The notes: a model not told the origin generated them from the sequence alone. Shown: positions 9,044 through 18,369, counted from the stretch's first letter. The stretch: DNA of 64,000 nucleotides from Verrucomicrobiales bacterium (GCA_029213005.1 JARGPI010000002.1:123108-187107), one strand, 5' to 3'. Numbers and translations: made by a program.

Positions 9044-10255
9044 ATGAACAAAACTCTATTGATCGGCTTACTTGGTTTCACGGCGCTTCTCTCCGGCTGC
9101 GGCGATGAAAAAGGAGGGCCGTCGCCCGCTCCACCGGCTCCCGAAGTCACCGTGGGGAAAGCGATTGCGCGGGATCTCACGGAATGGGATGAATATGTGG
9201 GCCGACTGGTTGCGATCGACGATGTCGAGTTGCGGGCGAGGGTAAGTGGATACCTCGAAAAAACTCATTTTAAAGACGGCCAGATGGTGAACGTCGGTGA
9301 TCTGCTTTTTACGATCGATCCCCGCCCTTATCAGGCTCAGGTGGACCGGGCGGTGGCTCAACTGGCGCAGGCAAAAGCTTCCCTTTCTCTTGCTGAAACC
9401 AATATGAAGCGGGCCGAATCACTTCTGAAAACCAATGCGATTGCCTCGGAAGAAGTTGATATCCGGAAGAGTTCGAAACTGGCGGCCATTGCAGAGGTGC
9501 AGGCCGCAGAGGCGGAGCTCGCTGCGGTTTCTCTGGATCTTGAATTCACAAAGATAACCGCACCGGTGGCAGGTCGGATCAGTCGTGACCTGGTGACTCC
9601 GGGGAACCTCGTCACGGGTGGCACCGGAGGGTCAACCCTGCTTACCACGATACGGTCGATCGATCCAATTCACTGCTATTTCGAGGCGGATGAAGCCGCC
9701 TTTTTGAAATACCTACGCCTCGATCTCGAGGGCAAACGCTCCAGCTCCCGGGAAGGCACTGCTAATCCGGTGGAAATGGCTTTGGCTGACGAGAAAGGCT
9801 TCCCGCACAAAGGAGTCATGGATTTTGTAGAGAATGCGATGGACCGAAATACCGCAACGATTCAGGGCCGGGCCATTTTTGATAATCCGGACCGAACGCT
9901 GACACCGGGCCTCTTCACCCGGGTTCGTCTCCAGGGCAGTGTACTGAAAGGCGCGGTGCAGATTCCCGATCGTGCTGTGGGCCGGGATCAGTCCCGTAAC
10001 TTTGTATGGGTAATCGATGAGAACAATGCGGCGGTTCGCCACGGGGTGGAGCTCGGGCCGCTGATCGATGGGCTGCGAGTGGTGCGCAGTGGTATCAAAG
10101 AGGGTGATCGCATAGTGATCAACGGGCTGCAACGAATCCGACCGGGAATCACCGTGGTTCCATCGGAGGAGGTGATTGCGCCGGTTATTGATGAAAGTTC
10201 GACTCCTGCCGCAAAATCAGTGGTAGCGCCATCTTCGACCAAAACCAGTGAGTAA
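9044..10255 (+). CDS. RND efflux periplasmic adaptor (lipoprotein)
   Basis: The membrane-fusion subunit of an AcrAB-type tripartite efflux pump. The lipobox LLSGC (C20) ends the signal peptide, so it is anchored in the inner membrane by lipid. The lipoyl/hairpin/beta-barrel layout is visible: VELRARVSGYLEKTHFKDGQ, a coiled hairpin with Ala-rich heptads (AQLAQAKASLSLAETN), and FTKITAPVAGRISRDLV. At 403 aa it has the usual length. Its TAA stop shares its last base with the ATG of the pump gene (TAATG), so the two are translationally coupled. No TolC-type outer-membrane gene follows, so the channel must be encoded elsewhere. Substrate is unknown. Confidence 0.92.
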   Translation: MNKTLLIGLLGFTALLSGCGDEKGGPSPAPPAPEVTVGKAIARDLTEWDEYVGRLVAIDDVELRARVSGYLEKTHFKDGQMVNVGDLLFTIDPRPYQAQVDRAVAQLAQAKASLSLAETNMKRAESLLKTNAIASEEVDIRKSSKLAAIAEVQAAEAELAAVSLDLEFTKITAPVAGRISRDLVTPGNLVTGGTGGSTLLTTIRSIDPIHCYFEADEAAFLKYLRLDLEGKRSSSREGTANPVEMALADEKGFPHKGVMDFVENAMDRNTATIQGRAIFDNPDRTLTPGLFTRVRLQGSVLKGAVQIPDRAVGRDQSRNFVWVIDENNAAVRHGVELGPLIDGLRVVRSGIKEGDRIVINGLQRIRPGITVVPSEEVIAPVIDESSTPAAKSVVAPSSTKTSE

Positions 10256-13200
10256 TGAAATTTTCACACTTCTTTATCGACCGCCCTATCTTTGCCTGGG
10301 TGGTCTCGATTATCACGGTTATCGTCGGGGGGCTGGCGTTTTTTAATCTGCCAGTTGCGCTCTACCCGGAGATTGCGCCTCCAACCATCGTTGTCAGTGC
10401 CACCTATCCGGGGGCCGGACCTCAGGTGATTTCTGATACCGTAGCGACACCGCTCGAGCAGGAGATCAACGGGGTGGAGAATATGCTCTATATGGCATCG
10501 CAGTGTACTTCCGACGGCGCGATGAGTATCACGATAACTTTCAAGCTCGGTACTGATCTGGATGAAGCACAGGTGCTCGTCCAGAACCGGGTGGCACTGG
10601 CGGAACCGCGACTGCCGGAGGAAGTCCGCCGAATCGGAGTCAGTACTACCAAGAGTTCGCCGGATCTACTGATGGTGGTTCATTTGAAATCACCTGATGA
10701 TACCTACGACCAACTCTATATCGCTAACTATGCGTCGCTGAAGGTGCTCGATGTGCTGCGTCGTATCGAAGGGGTTGGTCAACTCGGGGTTCGGGGTGGA
10801 TCGGACTATAATATGCGGGTCTGGCTCGATCCGGAGCGTCTCGCTTCCCTTAACATGACACCGGGTGATGTGGTCGACGCGCTTCGCGAGCAAAACGTTC
10901 AGGTTGCGGCCGGAACCATTGCCCAGCAACCCACCGCGACCGATGCAGCTTTTCAATACACGGTGAACACACTGGGTCGGCTTGAGGATGCGGATCAGTT
11001 TGATGACATCGTTGTAAAAACCGGAACTGACGGACGTATCGTGAAGCTTAAAGATGTAGCCCGGGTCGAGCTGGGCGCTCTCGACTATTCCAGTATCAGT
11101 TATTTGAACGGGCAGCCTGCGGTGGCGCTTCTCATTTTCCAGCGTCCCGGTTCCAATGCGCTGGAGACGGCTGATGAAATGATTTCCACGATGGATCGTC
11201 TCGCGGAGGATTTTCCCAGTGGGCTGGAATACGACATTGTCTATAACCCCACAGTTGTAGTCGATGAGTCGATTAAGGCGGTTAAGCATACTATCTTTGA
11301 AGCGGTCGGTCTCGTGATCCTCGTGGTGTTAGTATTCCTGCAAGGTTGGCGGGCTACGATCATCCCACTGCTGGCGATTCCGGTATCGCTGATCGGTACC
11401 TTCGCGATTATGTCAGGGCTTGGCTACTCGCTGAACAATTTGTCACTGTTTGGTTTGGTTCTCGCCATCGGTATTGTGGTGGATGACGCCATTGTTGTGG
11501 TCGAGAATATCGAACGGAATATAGAGAAAGGGCTGTCGCCCCGCAACGCTGCCCGAAAAGCGATGACGGAAGTCGGTGGTGCGGTGATTGCAACATCGCT
11601 GGTATTGGTAGCGGTGTTTGTACCCACGGCATTCATCAGCGGAATCTCCGGCCAGTTCTATCAGCAATTCGCTATTACGGTAGCGGTTTCGACGATCATT
11701 TCCTCGATTGTGTCGCTCACCTTGAGCCCGGCAATGGGAGCTGTTCTTCTGAAGTCGCATGACAGCAAGCGTGACTGGTTTGAGCGGCTACTAAATCTTC
11801 TCTTTGGTTGGTTCTTCCGAATCTTTAACAAAATCTTCGATGGAGTGACTTCAGTCTACTCCGGTTTGATTCGGCGCATGGTGAGGACTTCTGTCATTTC
11901 ACTGACGGCGTTTGTTGCTTTGATCGGTTTGACGGGAGTGATGTTTAAAAAGGTTCCGACCGGGTTCATTCCTGCTCAGGATCAAGGCTATGCTATTATA
12001 GCGGTCCAGCTGCCTCCGGGCGCGTCGCTGATGCGGACCGATGCCGTCGTGAGGCGAATCGGAAAATTGATCGAAGATATTCCGGGAATCAGTGGGGTGG
12101 TTTCCTTCGCTGGATTCAACGGGGCGACCCGGGCCAATGCAGTGAATGCCGGGGCACTATTCCCTATCTTCGACAGTTTTGAAGATCGAGTCAAAAACGA
12201 CGGTCCCAGCGCTCCGGAACTTTATGCCGCTCTCCGTGAAAAAGTATCGAGCATTCAGGATGCTTTTATTGTTGTCGTGGAGCCTCCTCCGGTTCGTGGC
12301 CTCGGAACCAGCGGTGGTTTTAAAATGTGGGTCCAGGATAAAAATGACGCCGGCCTTGAGGCGCTTGGCGAAGCCACTCACGCTCTCGCTGCAGCGGCCA
12401 ACCAGGCACCCGGTTTTGCTCAGGTCTACACCCCGTTTGCTGCAGGGACCCCTCAGTACTTTGCTGAAGTGAATCGGGTCAAAGCGAAAATGCTGGATGT
12501 ACCACTGGGCAATGTGTTCAACACTTTGCAGTACTACCTCGGTTCCGTTTTCGTAAATGAATTCAATCTTTTTGGCCGGACCTACCGGGTAACTGCTCAG
12601 GCGGATTCCAGTTTCCGGGATGACCCGACCGATGTGGCTCATCTAAAAACCCGAAATCGCCAGGGTGGTATGGTGCCGCTCGGATCTTTAGTGGATATGC
12701 GGGAAACCGTGGGGGCCGACCGGGTGACCCGATACAATCTTTACCCCGCTGCCGAGTTGGTGGGTTCCACTCTGCCGTGGATGAGTTCAGGCGAGTCGCT
12801 TGCTGCGATGGAACGTCTGGCGGAGGAGCATCTACCGCCCGGATTCGACTTTCAGTGGACTGACATTGCCTATCAGCAGCGGGCTGCGGGGAATACTGCT
12901 GTCTATATCTTTCCGCTTTGTGTGTTGTTTGTCTTTCTGATGTTGGCAGCTCAATATGAAAGTTGGGGTCTGCCTCTTGCCGTGATTCTGATTGTTCCGA
13001 TGTGTTTGCTCAGTGCCATCGTCGGGGTATGGATCCGGGGAGGTGATAATAATATTCTGGTTCAGATCGGGTTTGTGGTTTTGGTTGGTCTCGCCTGTAA
13101 AAACGCCATTTTGATTGTGGAGTTCGCCAAGCAGTTGGAAGACGAAGGGCGAACCCGTTTCGAAGCCGCAACTGAAGCTGCCCGGCTGCGCTTGCGTCCC

Positions 13201-13422
13201 ATTTTGATGACCAGTTTTGCCTTTATCCTGGGCGTGGTGCCGATGGTAATCGCAAAAGGTGCCGGCGCAGAAATGCGGAATGCACTGGGAACCGCCGTTT
13301 TCTCCGGGATGCTTGGAGTAACCTTCTTCGGGCTTCTGTTGACGCCGGTTTTCTATACGGTGATCCGGAAGTTCGCGAAAGAAAAGGTCGTGGAAGAAGA
13401 CGAGGTGGAAGTGATTAGCTGA
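10255..13422 (+). CDS. RND multidrug efflux pump, inner-membrane subunit (HAE1/AcrB type)
   Basis: A 1055-aa proton-driven resistance-nodulation-division pump. The start (FFIDRPIFAWVVSIITV) and the twelve-helix pattern are typical. The proton-relay aspartates lie in helix 4 (GIVVDDAIVVVEN), and the repeated half has the matching segment GLACKNAILIVEFAK. Porter-domain motifs such as VQNRVALAEPRLP and GVGQLGVRG are present. The protein is complete, with an acidic cytoplasmic tail. It forms a two-gene operon with the adaptor upstream. No TetR-type regulator adjoins. Drug or metabolite specificity cannot be read from the sequence. Confidence 0.95.
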   Translation: MKFSHFFIDRPIFAWVVSIITVIVGGLAFFNLPVALYPEIAPPTIVVSATYPGAGPQVISDTVATPLEQEINGVENMLYMASQCTSDGAMSITITFKLGTDLDEAQVLVQNRVALAEPRLPEEVRRIGVSTTKSSPDLLMVVHLKSPDDTYDQLYIANYASLKVLDVLRRIEGVGQLGVRGGSDYNMRVWLDPERLASLNMTPGDVVDALREQNVQVAAGTIAQQPTATDAAFQYTVNTLGRLEDADQFDDIVVKTGTDGRIVKLKDVARVELGALDYSSISYLNGQPAVALLIFQRPGSNALETADEMISTMDRLAEDFPSGLEYDIVYNPTVVVDESIKAVKHTIFEAVGLVILVVLVFLQGWRATIIPLLAIPVSLIGTFAIMSGLGYSLNNLSLFGLVLAIGIVVDDAIVVVENIERNIEKGLSPRNAARKAMTEVGGAVIATSLVLVAVFVPTAFISGISGQFYQQFAITVAVSTIISSIVSLTLSPAMGAVLLKSHDSKRDWFERLLNLLFGWFFRIFNKIFDGVTSVYSGLIRRMVRTSVISLTAFVALIGLTGVMFKKVPTGFIPAQDQGYAIIAVQLPPGASLMRTDAVVRRIGKLIEDIPGISGVVSFAGFNGATRANAVNAGALFPIFDSFEDRVKNDGPSAPELYAALREKVSSIQDAFIVVVEPPPVRGLGTSGGFKMWVQDKNDAGLEALGEATHALAAAANQAPGFAQVYTPFAAGTPQYFAEVNRVKAKMLDVPLGNVFNTLQYYLGSVFVNEFNLFGRTYRVTAQADSSFRDDPTDVAHLKTRNRQGGMVPLGSLVDMRETVGADRVTRYNLYPAAELVGSTLPWMSSGESLAAMERLAEEHLPPGFDFQWTDIAYQQRAAGNTAVYIFPLCVLFVFLMLAAQYESWGLPLAVILIVPMCLLSAIVGVWIRGGDNNILVQIGFVVLVGLACKNAILIVEFAKQLEDEGRTRFEAATEAARLRLRPILMTSFAFILGVVPMVIAKGAGAEMRNALGTAVFSGMLGVTFFGLLLTPVFYTVIRKFAKEKVVEEDEVEVIS

Positions 13423-13487
13423 TGGGTGGAGCGTCTGACTGCAAACCGGCGGAGGCTGCCGCTACGGGAGTAAAGCATCGCTCCTGA

Positions 13488-13833
13488 TGTAGAGGGATCC
13501 GTCAGGAGTTCTCTGTAGTGGCGGCTTAGCCCGCTCCGCAAATTCGAGCCATTCGCGGCTATTCTTTTACATTCGCGTTAAAGATTGAAGAAGAAATCCT
13601 GACGGATTCCTCTACGCTGCCGTCGTTACGGGGCCCAATAATGTAGAGGAATCCGTGAGGATTTCTCCGTAGCGGCTGCGTATCCCGCTCCGCAAATTCG
13701 CGCCATTCGCGGCTATCCTTTTACATTCGCGTTAATGATTGAAGAAGAAATCCTGACGGATTCCTCTACGCTGCCGTCGTTACGGGGCGATTTTGTGGGG
13801 CCCAATAATGTAGAGGAATCCGTCAGGATTTCT
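13488..13833. repeat. Tandem palindromic intergenic repeat (154/167-bp units)
   Basis: Starting points TGTAGAGG(G/A)ATCCGT recur at 13488, 13642 and 13809. The second full unit is 13 bp longer because of an insertion. Each full unit carries 24-bp inverted arms: 13592-13615 with 13643-13666 (one mismatch) and 13746-13769 with 13810-13833 (perfect). The units also share an ATTCGCGGCTAT(T/C)C stretch. The structure could fold into long hairpins or act as a bidirectional terminator between convergent genes. It resembles a miniature mobile or REP-like element. Confidence 0.85.
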
Positions 13834-13861
13834 ATCTTTGCCGGGATAGAGATAAAAGCTC

Positions 13862-14416
13862 TTATCGAGATAGTTGGGTCTCGAATACGATTTTTTCACT
13901 ATTCCGGGACGTTCCTAAATTGGTTTCAGTAAATGGATCGATTGGAGTTTCGATATTGGTTTGGTGTGGGTTCTCAACAATCGCCACGCCAACGAATCTT
14001 TCCGGATTTTCGACTGCGCCGTAAGCCGGAAATAATCCGAAGCCATGGGTGACGCCGTTATGTTGAAATTCGGATTGAAAGAGCTCAATATCATATCCCC
14101 TAATAAACGAGCCTTGACCTTCGGCTTTGTACGGACCCAGTTGGAAAGCGAATCTGCCGTCTCGATCTATGCTGGCAAAATGCTTTCCATCATCCGATTT
14201 CCAGGTTCCGTTCAGGAGTTCTTTGACTCGATCGATTTCTATTTGCATCTCCCGTTCAGAGTGCATCTGTTGCCGGGAGATTTCCGCGGGGTTTTCTGCG
14301 AAGGGATCTGACGAGTTGGAATGCCGGGAGTCATTACGATCTGTCAGGTAAACGATTAAGATACCTAGTAAAATGAGCGTTCCAATGGCGGCAATGGCAT
14401 TGGTTCGGCTCGACAT
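13862..14416 (-). CDS. Hypothetical membrane-anchored protein
   Basis: A 184-aa protein with one N-terminal membrane segment (about residues 8-24, AIGTLILLGILIVYL), then a polar, probably extracytoplasmic domain. The central part (LLNGTWKSDDGKHFASIDRDGRFAF) resembles the small beta-barrel lipocalin-like pattern seen in many uncharacterised proteins that open with a GxW motif, but no family is claimed. It starts 12 bp after the stop of glmM on the same strand, so it may be co-transcribed with the glmM-cdaA cluster. Confidence 0.7.
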   Translation of the reverse strand: MSSRTNAIAAIGTLILLGILIVYLTDRNDSRHSNSSDPFAENPAEISRQQMHSEREMQIEIDRVKELLNGTWKSDDGKHFASIDRDGRFAFQLGPYKAEGQGSFIRGYDIELFQSEFQHNGVTHGFGLFPAYGAVENPERFVGVAIVENPHQTNIETPIDPFTETNLGTSRNSEKIVFETQLSR

Positions 14417-14428
14417 GAGAAATTGTTA

Positions 14429-15790
14429 CTACTCCCCGATCGCTTCTTTTGCGGCGGCGGCGATTTTGTCGATCTGGGTTTCGATATAGTTCATGTCCTG
14501 ACCTTCGACAAGGATCCTGAGGAGCGGTTCGGTGCCGGAGTAGCGCATTAGGACGCGACCGCCATCACCTAAAGTTTCGACGGTCTCTACGACGTGGCGG
14601 TCGATTGATTCCACGGTCTTCAAGTCGGGTTTCCGGGAGACGCGGACGTTTCGCTGAACTTGAGGAAAGCGCTCTAACATTTTTCTCAGTTCGCTGAGGG
14701 GTTTCCCGCTCTGGCGAACGATGCTGAGTAACTGCACGGCTGATACAATCCCGTCTCCGGTAGTGTTGTGATCCCGGAAGATGAAATGCCCGCTCTGCTC
14801 TCCTCCAAAATTATGGTCCCCGGCTTTCATGGCTTCGACGACGTAGCGATCTCCGACGTTGGTACGCAGGACTTGACCCCCGGCTTCTTTGACGGCTTTG
14901 TCGAGGCCGGCGTTGCTCATTACGGTTGTGACCAATGTATTGTTCCGAAGGGTGCCTTCCGCCAACATAGATATGGCGGCGATAGCCATGAGCTCGTCGC
15001 CGTCGAGGACTTTGCCATTTTCGTCGGCGAGGAGAACGCGGTCGGCATCGCCATCGTGGGAGACCCCGGCGGTGGCTCCGGTTTCTTTGACGAGGTTCTC
15101 GATTATTTCGGAATGGGTGCAGCCGCAGTCGTTGTTGATGTTGAGACCGCTCGGGGTGTCGTGAAAGGTGATCACTTCGGCGCCGAGGGCTTTTAGAATG
15201 GCGGGGCTGGTCTGGTAGGCGGCTCCGTTGGCGGCATCGAGCGCGATAGTCATACCGGCGAGCAGTCCGCTCTCGTTTCCGTGGGTGACGAAGTGGATGT
15301 AGCGCTCGGCGGCGTCTTCGAGTGAGGCGGTCCGGCCTATTTTTTCGCTGTCCTGCGGGGTGTCGGTCTCGAGGAGTCTTTCTTCGATGGCGAGTTCGAC
15401 GTCGTCGTCGAGTTTGTAGCCGTCGGGACCGAAGAATTTGATGCCGTTATCTTCGAAGGGATTGTGAGAGGCGGAGATGACGATGCCAAAGGCCGCTCCC
15501 AGGTCTCTGGTTAAAAATGCGATCGCCGGGGTGGGGATCACTCCGGCGAGGCGGACGTCGACTCCGCGTGAGTTGAGGCCGGCGGCGATTGCGGTTTCGA
15601 GCATGTCGCCGGACTGGCGGGTGTCTTTACCGATCACGACGAGGGGCCAGTCGGACGAGTCGCTTTCTGAAAGGAGGACGTCGGCAGCGGCCTGGCCCAG
15701 CTTTAAGACTGTGGCTGCGTTCAGTGGGTAAAGTCCGGCTTTACCACGAATACCGTCGGTTCCGAATAAAATTCGTTCTTTGTGATTCAT
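14429..15790 (-). CDS. glmM: Phosphoglucosamine mutase
   Basis: GlmM interconverts glucosamine-6-phosphate and glucosamine-1-phosphate on the way to UDP-GlcNAc and peptidoglycan. The N-terminus has LFGTDGIRGKAG, the phosphoserine loop is ISASHNPFEDNGIKFF (S108), the metal-binding loop is DGDADRV, and the C-terminal phosphate-binding loop is RYSGTEPLLRILVEG. At 453 aa it is full length. It lies downstream of cdaA and the small CdaR-like gene on the same strand. The order cdaA-cdaR-glmM is a conserved cluster in Firmicutes, where the proteins interact physically, so the same arrangement here supports co-regulation of cell-wall precursor supply with c-di-AMP. Confidence 0.95.
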   Translation of the reverse strand: MNHKERILFGTDGIRGKAGLYPLNAATVLKLGQAAADVLLSESDSSDWPLVVIGKDTRQSGDMLETAIAAGLNSRGVDVRLAGVIPTPAIAFLTRDLGAAFGIVISASHNPFEDNGIKFFGPDGYKLDDDVELAIEERLLETDTPQDSEKIGRTASLEDAAERYIHFVTHGNESGLLAGMTIALDAANGAAYQTSPAILKALGAEVITFHDTPSGLNINNDCGCTHSEIIENLVKETGATAGVSHDGDADRVLLADENGKVLDGDELMAIAAISMLAEGTLRNNTLVTTVMSNAGLDKAVKEAGGQVLRTNVGDRYVVEAMKAGDHNFGGEQSGHFIFRDHNTTGDGIVSAVQLLSIVRQSGKPLSELRKMLERFPQVQRNVRVSRKPDLKTVESIDRHVVETVETLGDGGRVLMRYSGTEPLLRILVEGQDMNYIETQIDKIAAAAKEAIGE

Positions 15791-15809
15791 TTCGGTTATG
15801 AGAATGGGA

Positions 15810-16061
15810 TCAGTTTCCGGGGATCGCCGGAGGTGGTGGCGAGAGCAATGGAATCGTAGGCTTCGGTGTTTCCGGAGACTTTGGAATGGGTATAGTTCCC
15901 GGAACGGGTGGCGAGGATATCGGTTTGGTTTTCTCGAGATGAGAAAATATCGAAAACCAGATCGCCATTGCGATAAATAGAGAAAAGATTTTGCTCAACC
16001 AGTTTGATGTAAAAAGGTGTCTAATCTTGTCGCCTTTCGTCTCCTTCGTATTCTCCATCAT
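15810..16061 (-). CDS. Miniature CdaR/YbbR-like membrane protein
   Basis: An 83-aa protein between cdaA and glmM, where CdaR normally sits. Its only structured part is one membrane helix (about residues 19-40, NWLSKIFSLFIAMAIWFSIF), which resembles the N-terminal anchor of YbbR/CdaR proteins. The extracellular YbbR domains that make up nearly all of CdaR are missing. They are replaced by a tail of about 40 residues rich in Pro, Ser and Ile. The gene overlaps the 3' end of cdaA by 41 bp and ends about 20 bp before glmM. Position plus anchor suggest a minimal CdaA partner; this is inference. Confidence 0.65.
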   Translation of the reverse strand: MMENTKETKGDKIRHLFTSNWLSKIFSLFIAMAIWFSIFSHLEKTKPISSPPVPGTIPIPKSPETPKPTIPLLSPPPPAIPGN

Positions 16062-16845
16062 CCTCTTCCGTCGATTCGTTTAGTAACAGTTCCCCGAGGC
16101 GTTCCCGGATTTCCTCTTCGTCCAAATTCCGAAACAATTCGCCTTCCACTCCGATTGAGATGGCTCCGGTTTCTTCGGAAACGACGAGGGCGATAGCGTC
16201 GGACTCTTCGGTGATTCCCATAGATGCACGGTGGCGCAGCCCGATGCTGCGATCGCTGAGTTCCCGCTGGTTCAGGGGGAACACACAACCGGCTCCGGCG
16301 ATGCGCTCATCACTCATCCGGACGATGAGGCCTCCATCGTGGAGGATGGTTCCGTTGTGGAAAATGGTTCCCACCAGTTCGGGACTGAGTTTACTATCCA
16401 TTTCCACTCCGGTTTCGAGGTATTGTTTCAAATCAATACCTCTCTCGATTGCAATAAGTGCGCCAACTCTTTTCCGTGAAAGATCGGTAACGATTTCGAC
16501 AAACTGATCGATAAACCGCTGGCGACTTTGTTCGCTGAGTGAGGAGAAAAACCGATGGCTGCCCAGCTCGGCCAGGGCGCGCCGCAACTCCGGTTGGAAT
16601 ATAATAATCAATGCCACGGCGAGGATCACCGATATATAGCGGAGAAGCCACCCGATGACCCGCAGGTCGAGTTGATCGGAGAGGATCGCCATCAGGAGAT
16701 AGATGATGATCAGGGCGGTAAAGATTCGCGCTCCCCGTGTTGCCCGGAAATACCGATAGGTCTGGTAAATGATGACCCAGAGGATCACGACCTCGATAAT
16801 AACGAGGTGCCAGTTTTCGACAATAAATTGGGTGGCGGTTTCCAT
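16021..16845 (-). CDS. cdaA: Diadenylate cyclase CdaA (c-di-AMP synthase)
   Basis: A membrane-bound DAC-domain enzyme that makes c-di-AMP from two ATP. Three membrane helices occupy about residues 10-85, followed by the DAC domain. The motif usually written DGA reads DGG here (residues 170-172 in TILHDGGLIV), and the second signature RHR is intact (204-206 in GLRHRASMGITEESD). The segment GALIAIERG is also present. The 274-aa length is normal, with a charged acidic/basic C-terminal tail. It is the first gene of a cdaA/CdaR-like/glmM run. The Ala-to-Gly change is conservative, so activity is likely but not certain. Confidence 0.92.
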   Translation of the reverse strand: METATQFIVENWHLVIIEVVILWVIIYQTYRYFRATRGARIFTALIIIYLLMAILSDQLDLRVIGWLLRYISVILAVALIIIFQPELRRALAELGSHRFFSSLSEQSRQRFIDQFVEIVTDLSRKRVGALIAIERGIDLKQYLETGVEMDSKLSPELVGTIFHNGTILHDGGLIVRMSDERIAGAGCVFPLNQRELSDRSIGLRHRASMGITEESDAIALVVSEETGAISIGVEGELFRNLDEEEIRERLGELLLNESTEEDDGEYEGDERRQD

Positions 16846-16946
16846 TCGTTAAAATATCACCGCGTGTCGTCTGACTTTCAGCGGATATTTTGGTTTTTGT
16901 TAATCTAAAATCGATTTTTCGCAAGGTGAGTCCCAAATGTCGGGAT

Positions 16947-16982
16947 TGTACCCTGTACACTGTTGGACTGTACCCTGTACAG
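16947..16982. repeat. 22-bp-period repeat (TGTACCCTGTACA family), copy 1
   Basis: Two units, each with the core TGTACCCTGTACA, separated by a CTGTTGGAC spacer to give a 22-bp period. The copy lies between divergently placed cdaA and the 3' end of the LOR-fold gene. Related copies are at 40698-40732, 47354-47413 and 59686-59724. Confidence 0.85.
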
Positions 16983-16987
16983 TCTGT

Positions 16988-17575
16988 CTATCCGCGGTCC
17001 TTTTCCAGTAACACGAGCATAATCGTGGAGAGAACAATTCTCAATTCATCGTCGTCATCGAGATCGCAAAGTTGCTCGAGGGTGAATTTGGCTTCAAAAA
17101 ATGAGGACTGCTTCCGGATTCTGATAAGCTCTTTTCCGGTTTCCGCATCGGCGACGAGATAGCTGGGGTGAAACATCAGGCCGGTGAAAGCACCGACGAT
17201 CGGGATCTGGCCGATGAATCCATCGATCATTTTCACGAAGGGGTTCTCTTCGTTGATGATCATATCCGCCTTGTCGTTTTCGAAAATCTCGTAGTGCGCT
17301 TTGAAAATAGAGCGCATCCCTTTCCGGGCCACGGCTCCGAAGACTTTTCCGTCGGTATCGAAGAACTGGTAGGTCGCCGAAAAGTCGATGATCCGGTCGG
17401 CTTTGATATCACAGATTTTCGTGGTCCGCTTTTTGTCGGTGAAAACTTCGATCGCCTCCCGGATTTTCAGGATTTTCTGGCGCACGTAGCATACCGTATT
17501 CTCATCGGCATCGGTGACCGTGAATTGCTGAGCCACAGATATAATGGGAAACGTGAGCTGTAGCGGAAATTTCAT
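16988..17575 (-). CDS. LURP-one-related (LOR) / Tubby-like fold protein
   Basis: A 195-aa protein with the pattern of the LURP-one-related family, which shares the phospholipid-scramblase/Tubby C-terminal beta-barrel fold. It starts MKFPLQLTFPIISVAQQFTV, followed by ENTVCYVRQKILKIREAI, then KICDIKADRIIDFSATY and a central hydrophobic helix region (MIDGFIGQIPIVGAFTG). Family members are widespread but largely uncharacterised; a membrane- or phospholipid-related role is often suggested. It is divergent from the L,D-transpeptidase gene 45 bp away. Family assignment is moderate and no specific function is claimed. Confidence 0.7.
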   Translation of the reverse strand: MKFPLQLTFPIISVAQQFTVTDADENTVCYVRQKILKIREAIEVFTDKKRTTKICDIKADRIIDFSATYQFFDTDGKVFGAVARKGMRSIFKAHYEIFENDKADMIINEENPFVKMIDGFIGQIPIVGAFTGLMFHPSYLVADAETGKELIRIRKQSSFFEAKFTLEQLCDLDDDDELRIVLSTIMLVLLEKDRG

Positions 17576-17620
17576 AGATCTTTACATATCGTTTTTCTCA
17601 AATATATTGCAATTATAAAA

Positions 17621-18337
17621 ATGGGTTTTCCTTGTATTGTCATCATTATTCTTTCCGCGGTTTCATGCGGGTTTGCCGGTGACATTGTGCTGAACGTCCC
17701 TCCGGAGTGCCGCCAGATCTTGCGGGTCACGACGCGTTCCTGGGATGAAAATGCGGGAACGATGCTCCGCCTCCAGAAATCTCCCGAGGGAAAGTGGTCG
17801 GAGGTTGGAAAGCCGATCCCGGTATCGGTAGGGCGGAATGGTCTCGCCTGGGGCCGGGGATTTCACGAGGGGAAAGCGCCCGGTCCGGTCAAAAAAGAAG
17901 GTGATGGCCGAGCTCCGGCCGGTGTCTTTTCCTTCGGAACGGCATTTGGCTACGCCGAAAAAGCGCCCGCTGGCTGTCGGCTGCCATATCGGCAGGCAAC
18001 TGAGCATGACTATTTTGTCGATGATCCGAAATCACCTTACTACAACCAGTGGGTACATTTCCGCGGCGAGAAAAAGCCGTGGGGCTCTGCGGAATCGATG
18101 CGTTTGCGAAATCATCTATACGAGCTGGGATTTGTGGTGAATCACAATATGAAACCCCCTGTCGAAAACGCGGGGAGTGCGATTTTCATTCACATCTGGC
18201 GGGGTCCGGGGATGCCGACGGCCGGTTGCACTGCGATGTCTCGCGAAAATGTCCGGGTCTTGCTGAAGTGGTTGAACCCGGAAGTCAAACCGGTGTTAAT
18301 CCAGAGCCCTGAGGGAGTTCTGGGCGACCGCTATTGA
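17621..18337 (+). CDS. L,D-transpeptidase (YkuD-like) family protein
   Basis: A secreted 238-aa protein with a signal peptide (residues 1-19, ending CGFAG). The C-terminal motif IFIHIWRGPG followed by PTAGCTAMS fits the L,D-transpeptidase active site, with the catalytic Cys in AGCT and the upstream His in HIW. Such enzymes form 3-3 peptidoglycan cross-links or attach proteins to the wall, though this subgroup (small single-domain proteins with a GVF...FG motif) is poorly studied. It fits with the cell-wall genes just before it (cdaA, glmM). Confidence 0.82.
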   Translation: MGFPCIVIIILSAVSCGFAGDIVLNVPPECRQILRVTTRSWDENAGTMLRLQKSPEGKWSEVGKPIPVSVGRNGLAWGRGFHEGKAPGPVKKEGDGRAPAGVFSFGTAFGYAEKAPAGCRLPYRQATEHDYFVDDPKSPYYNQWVHFRGEKKPWGSAESMRLRNHLYELGFVVNHNMKPPVENAGSAIFIHIWRGPGMPTAGCTAMSRENVRVLLKWLNPEVKPVLIQSPEGVLGDRY

Positions 18338-18369
18338 CAGGATACCTGTGACTGGGGCTTAATCGGGCG

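Noticed and set aside
16947..16982. CRISPR array
   Set aside because: The 22-bp units are contiguous or near-contiguous, without the 30-40-bp unique spacers of CRISPR, and no cas genes are present.
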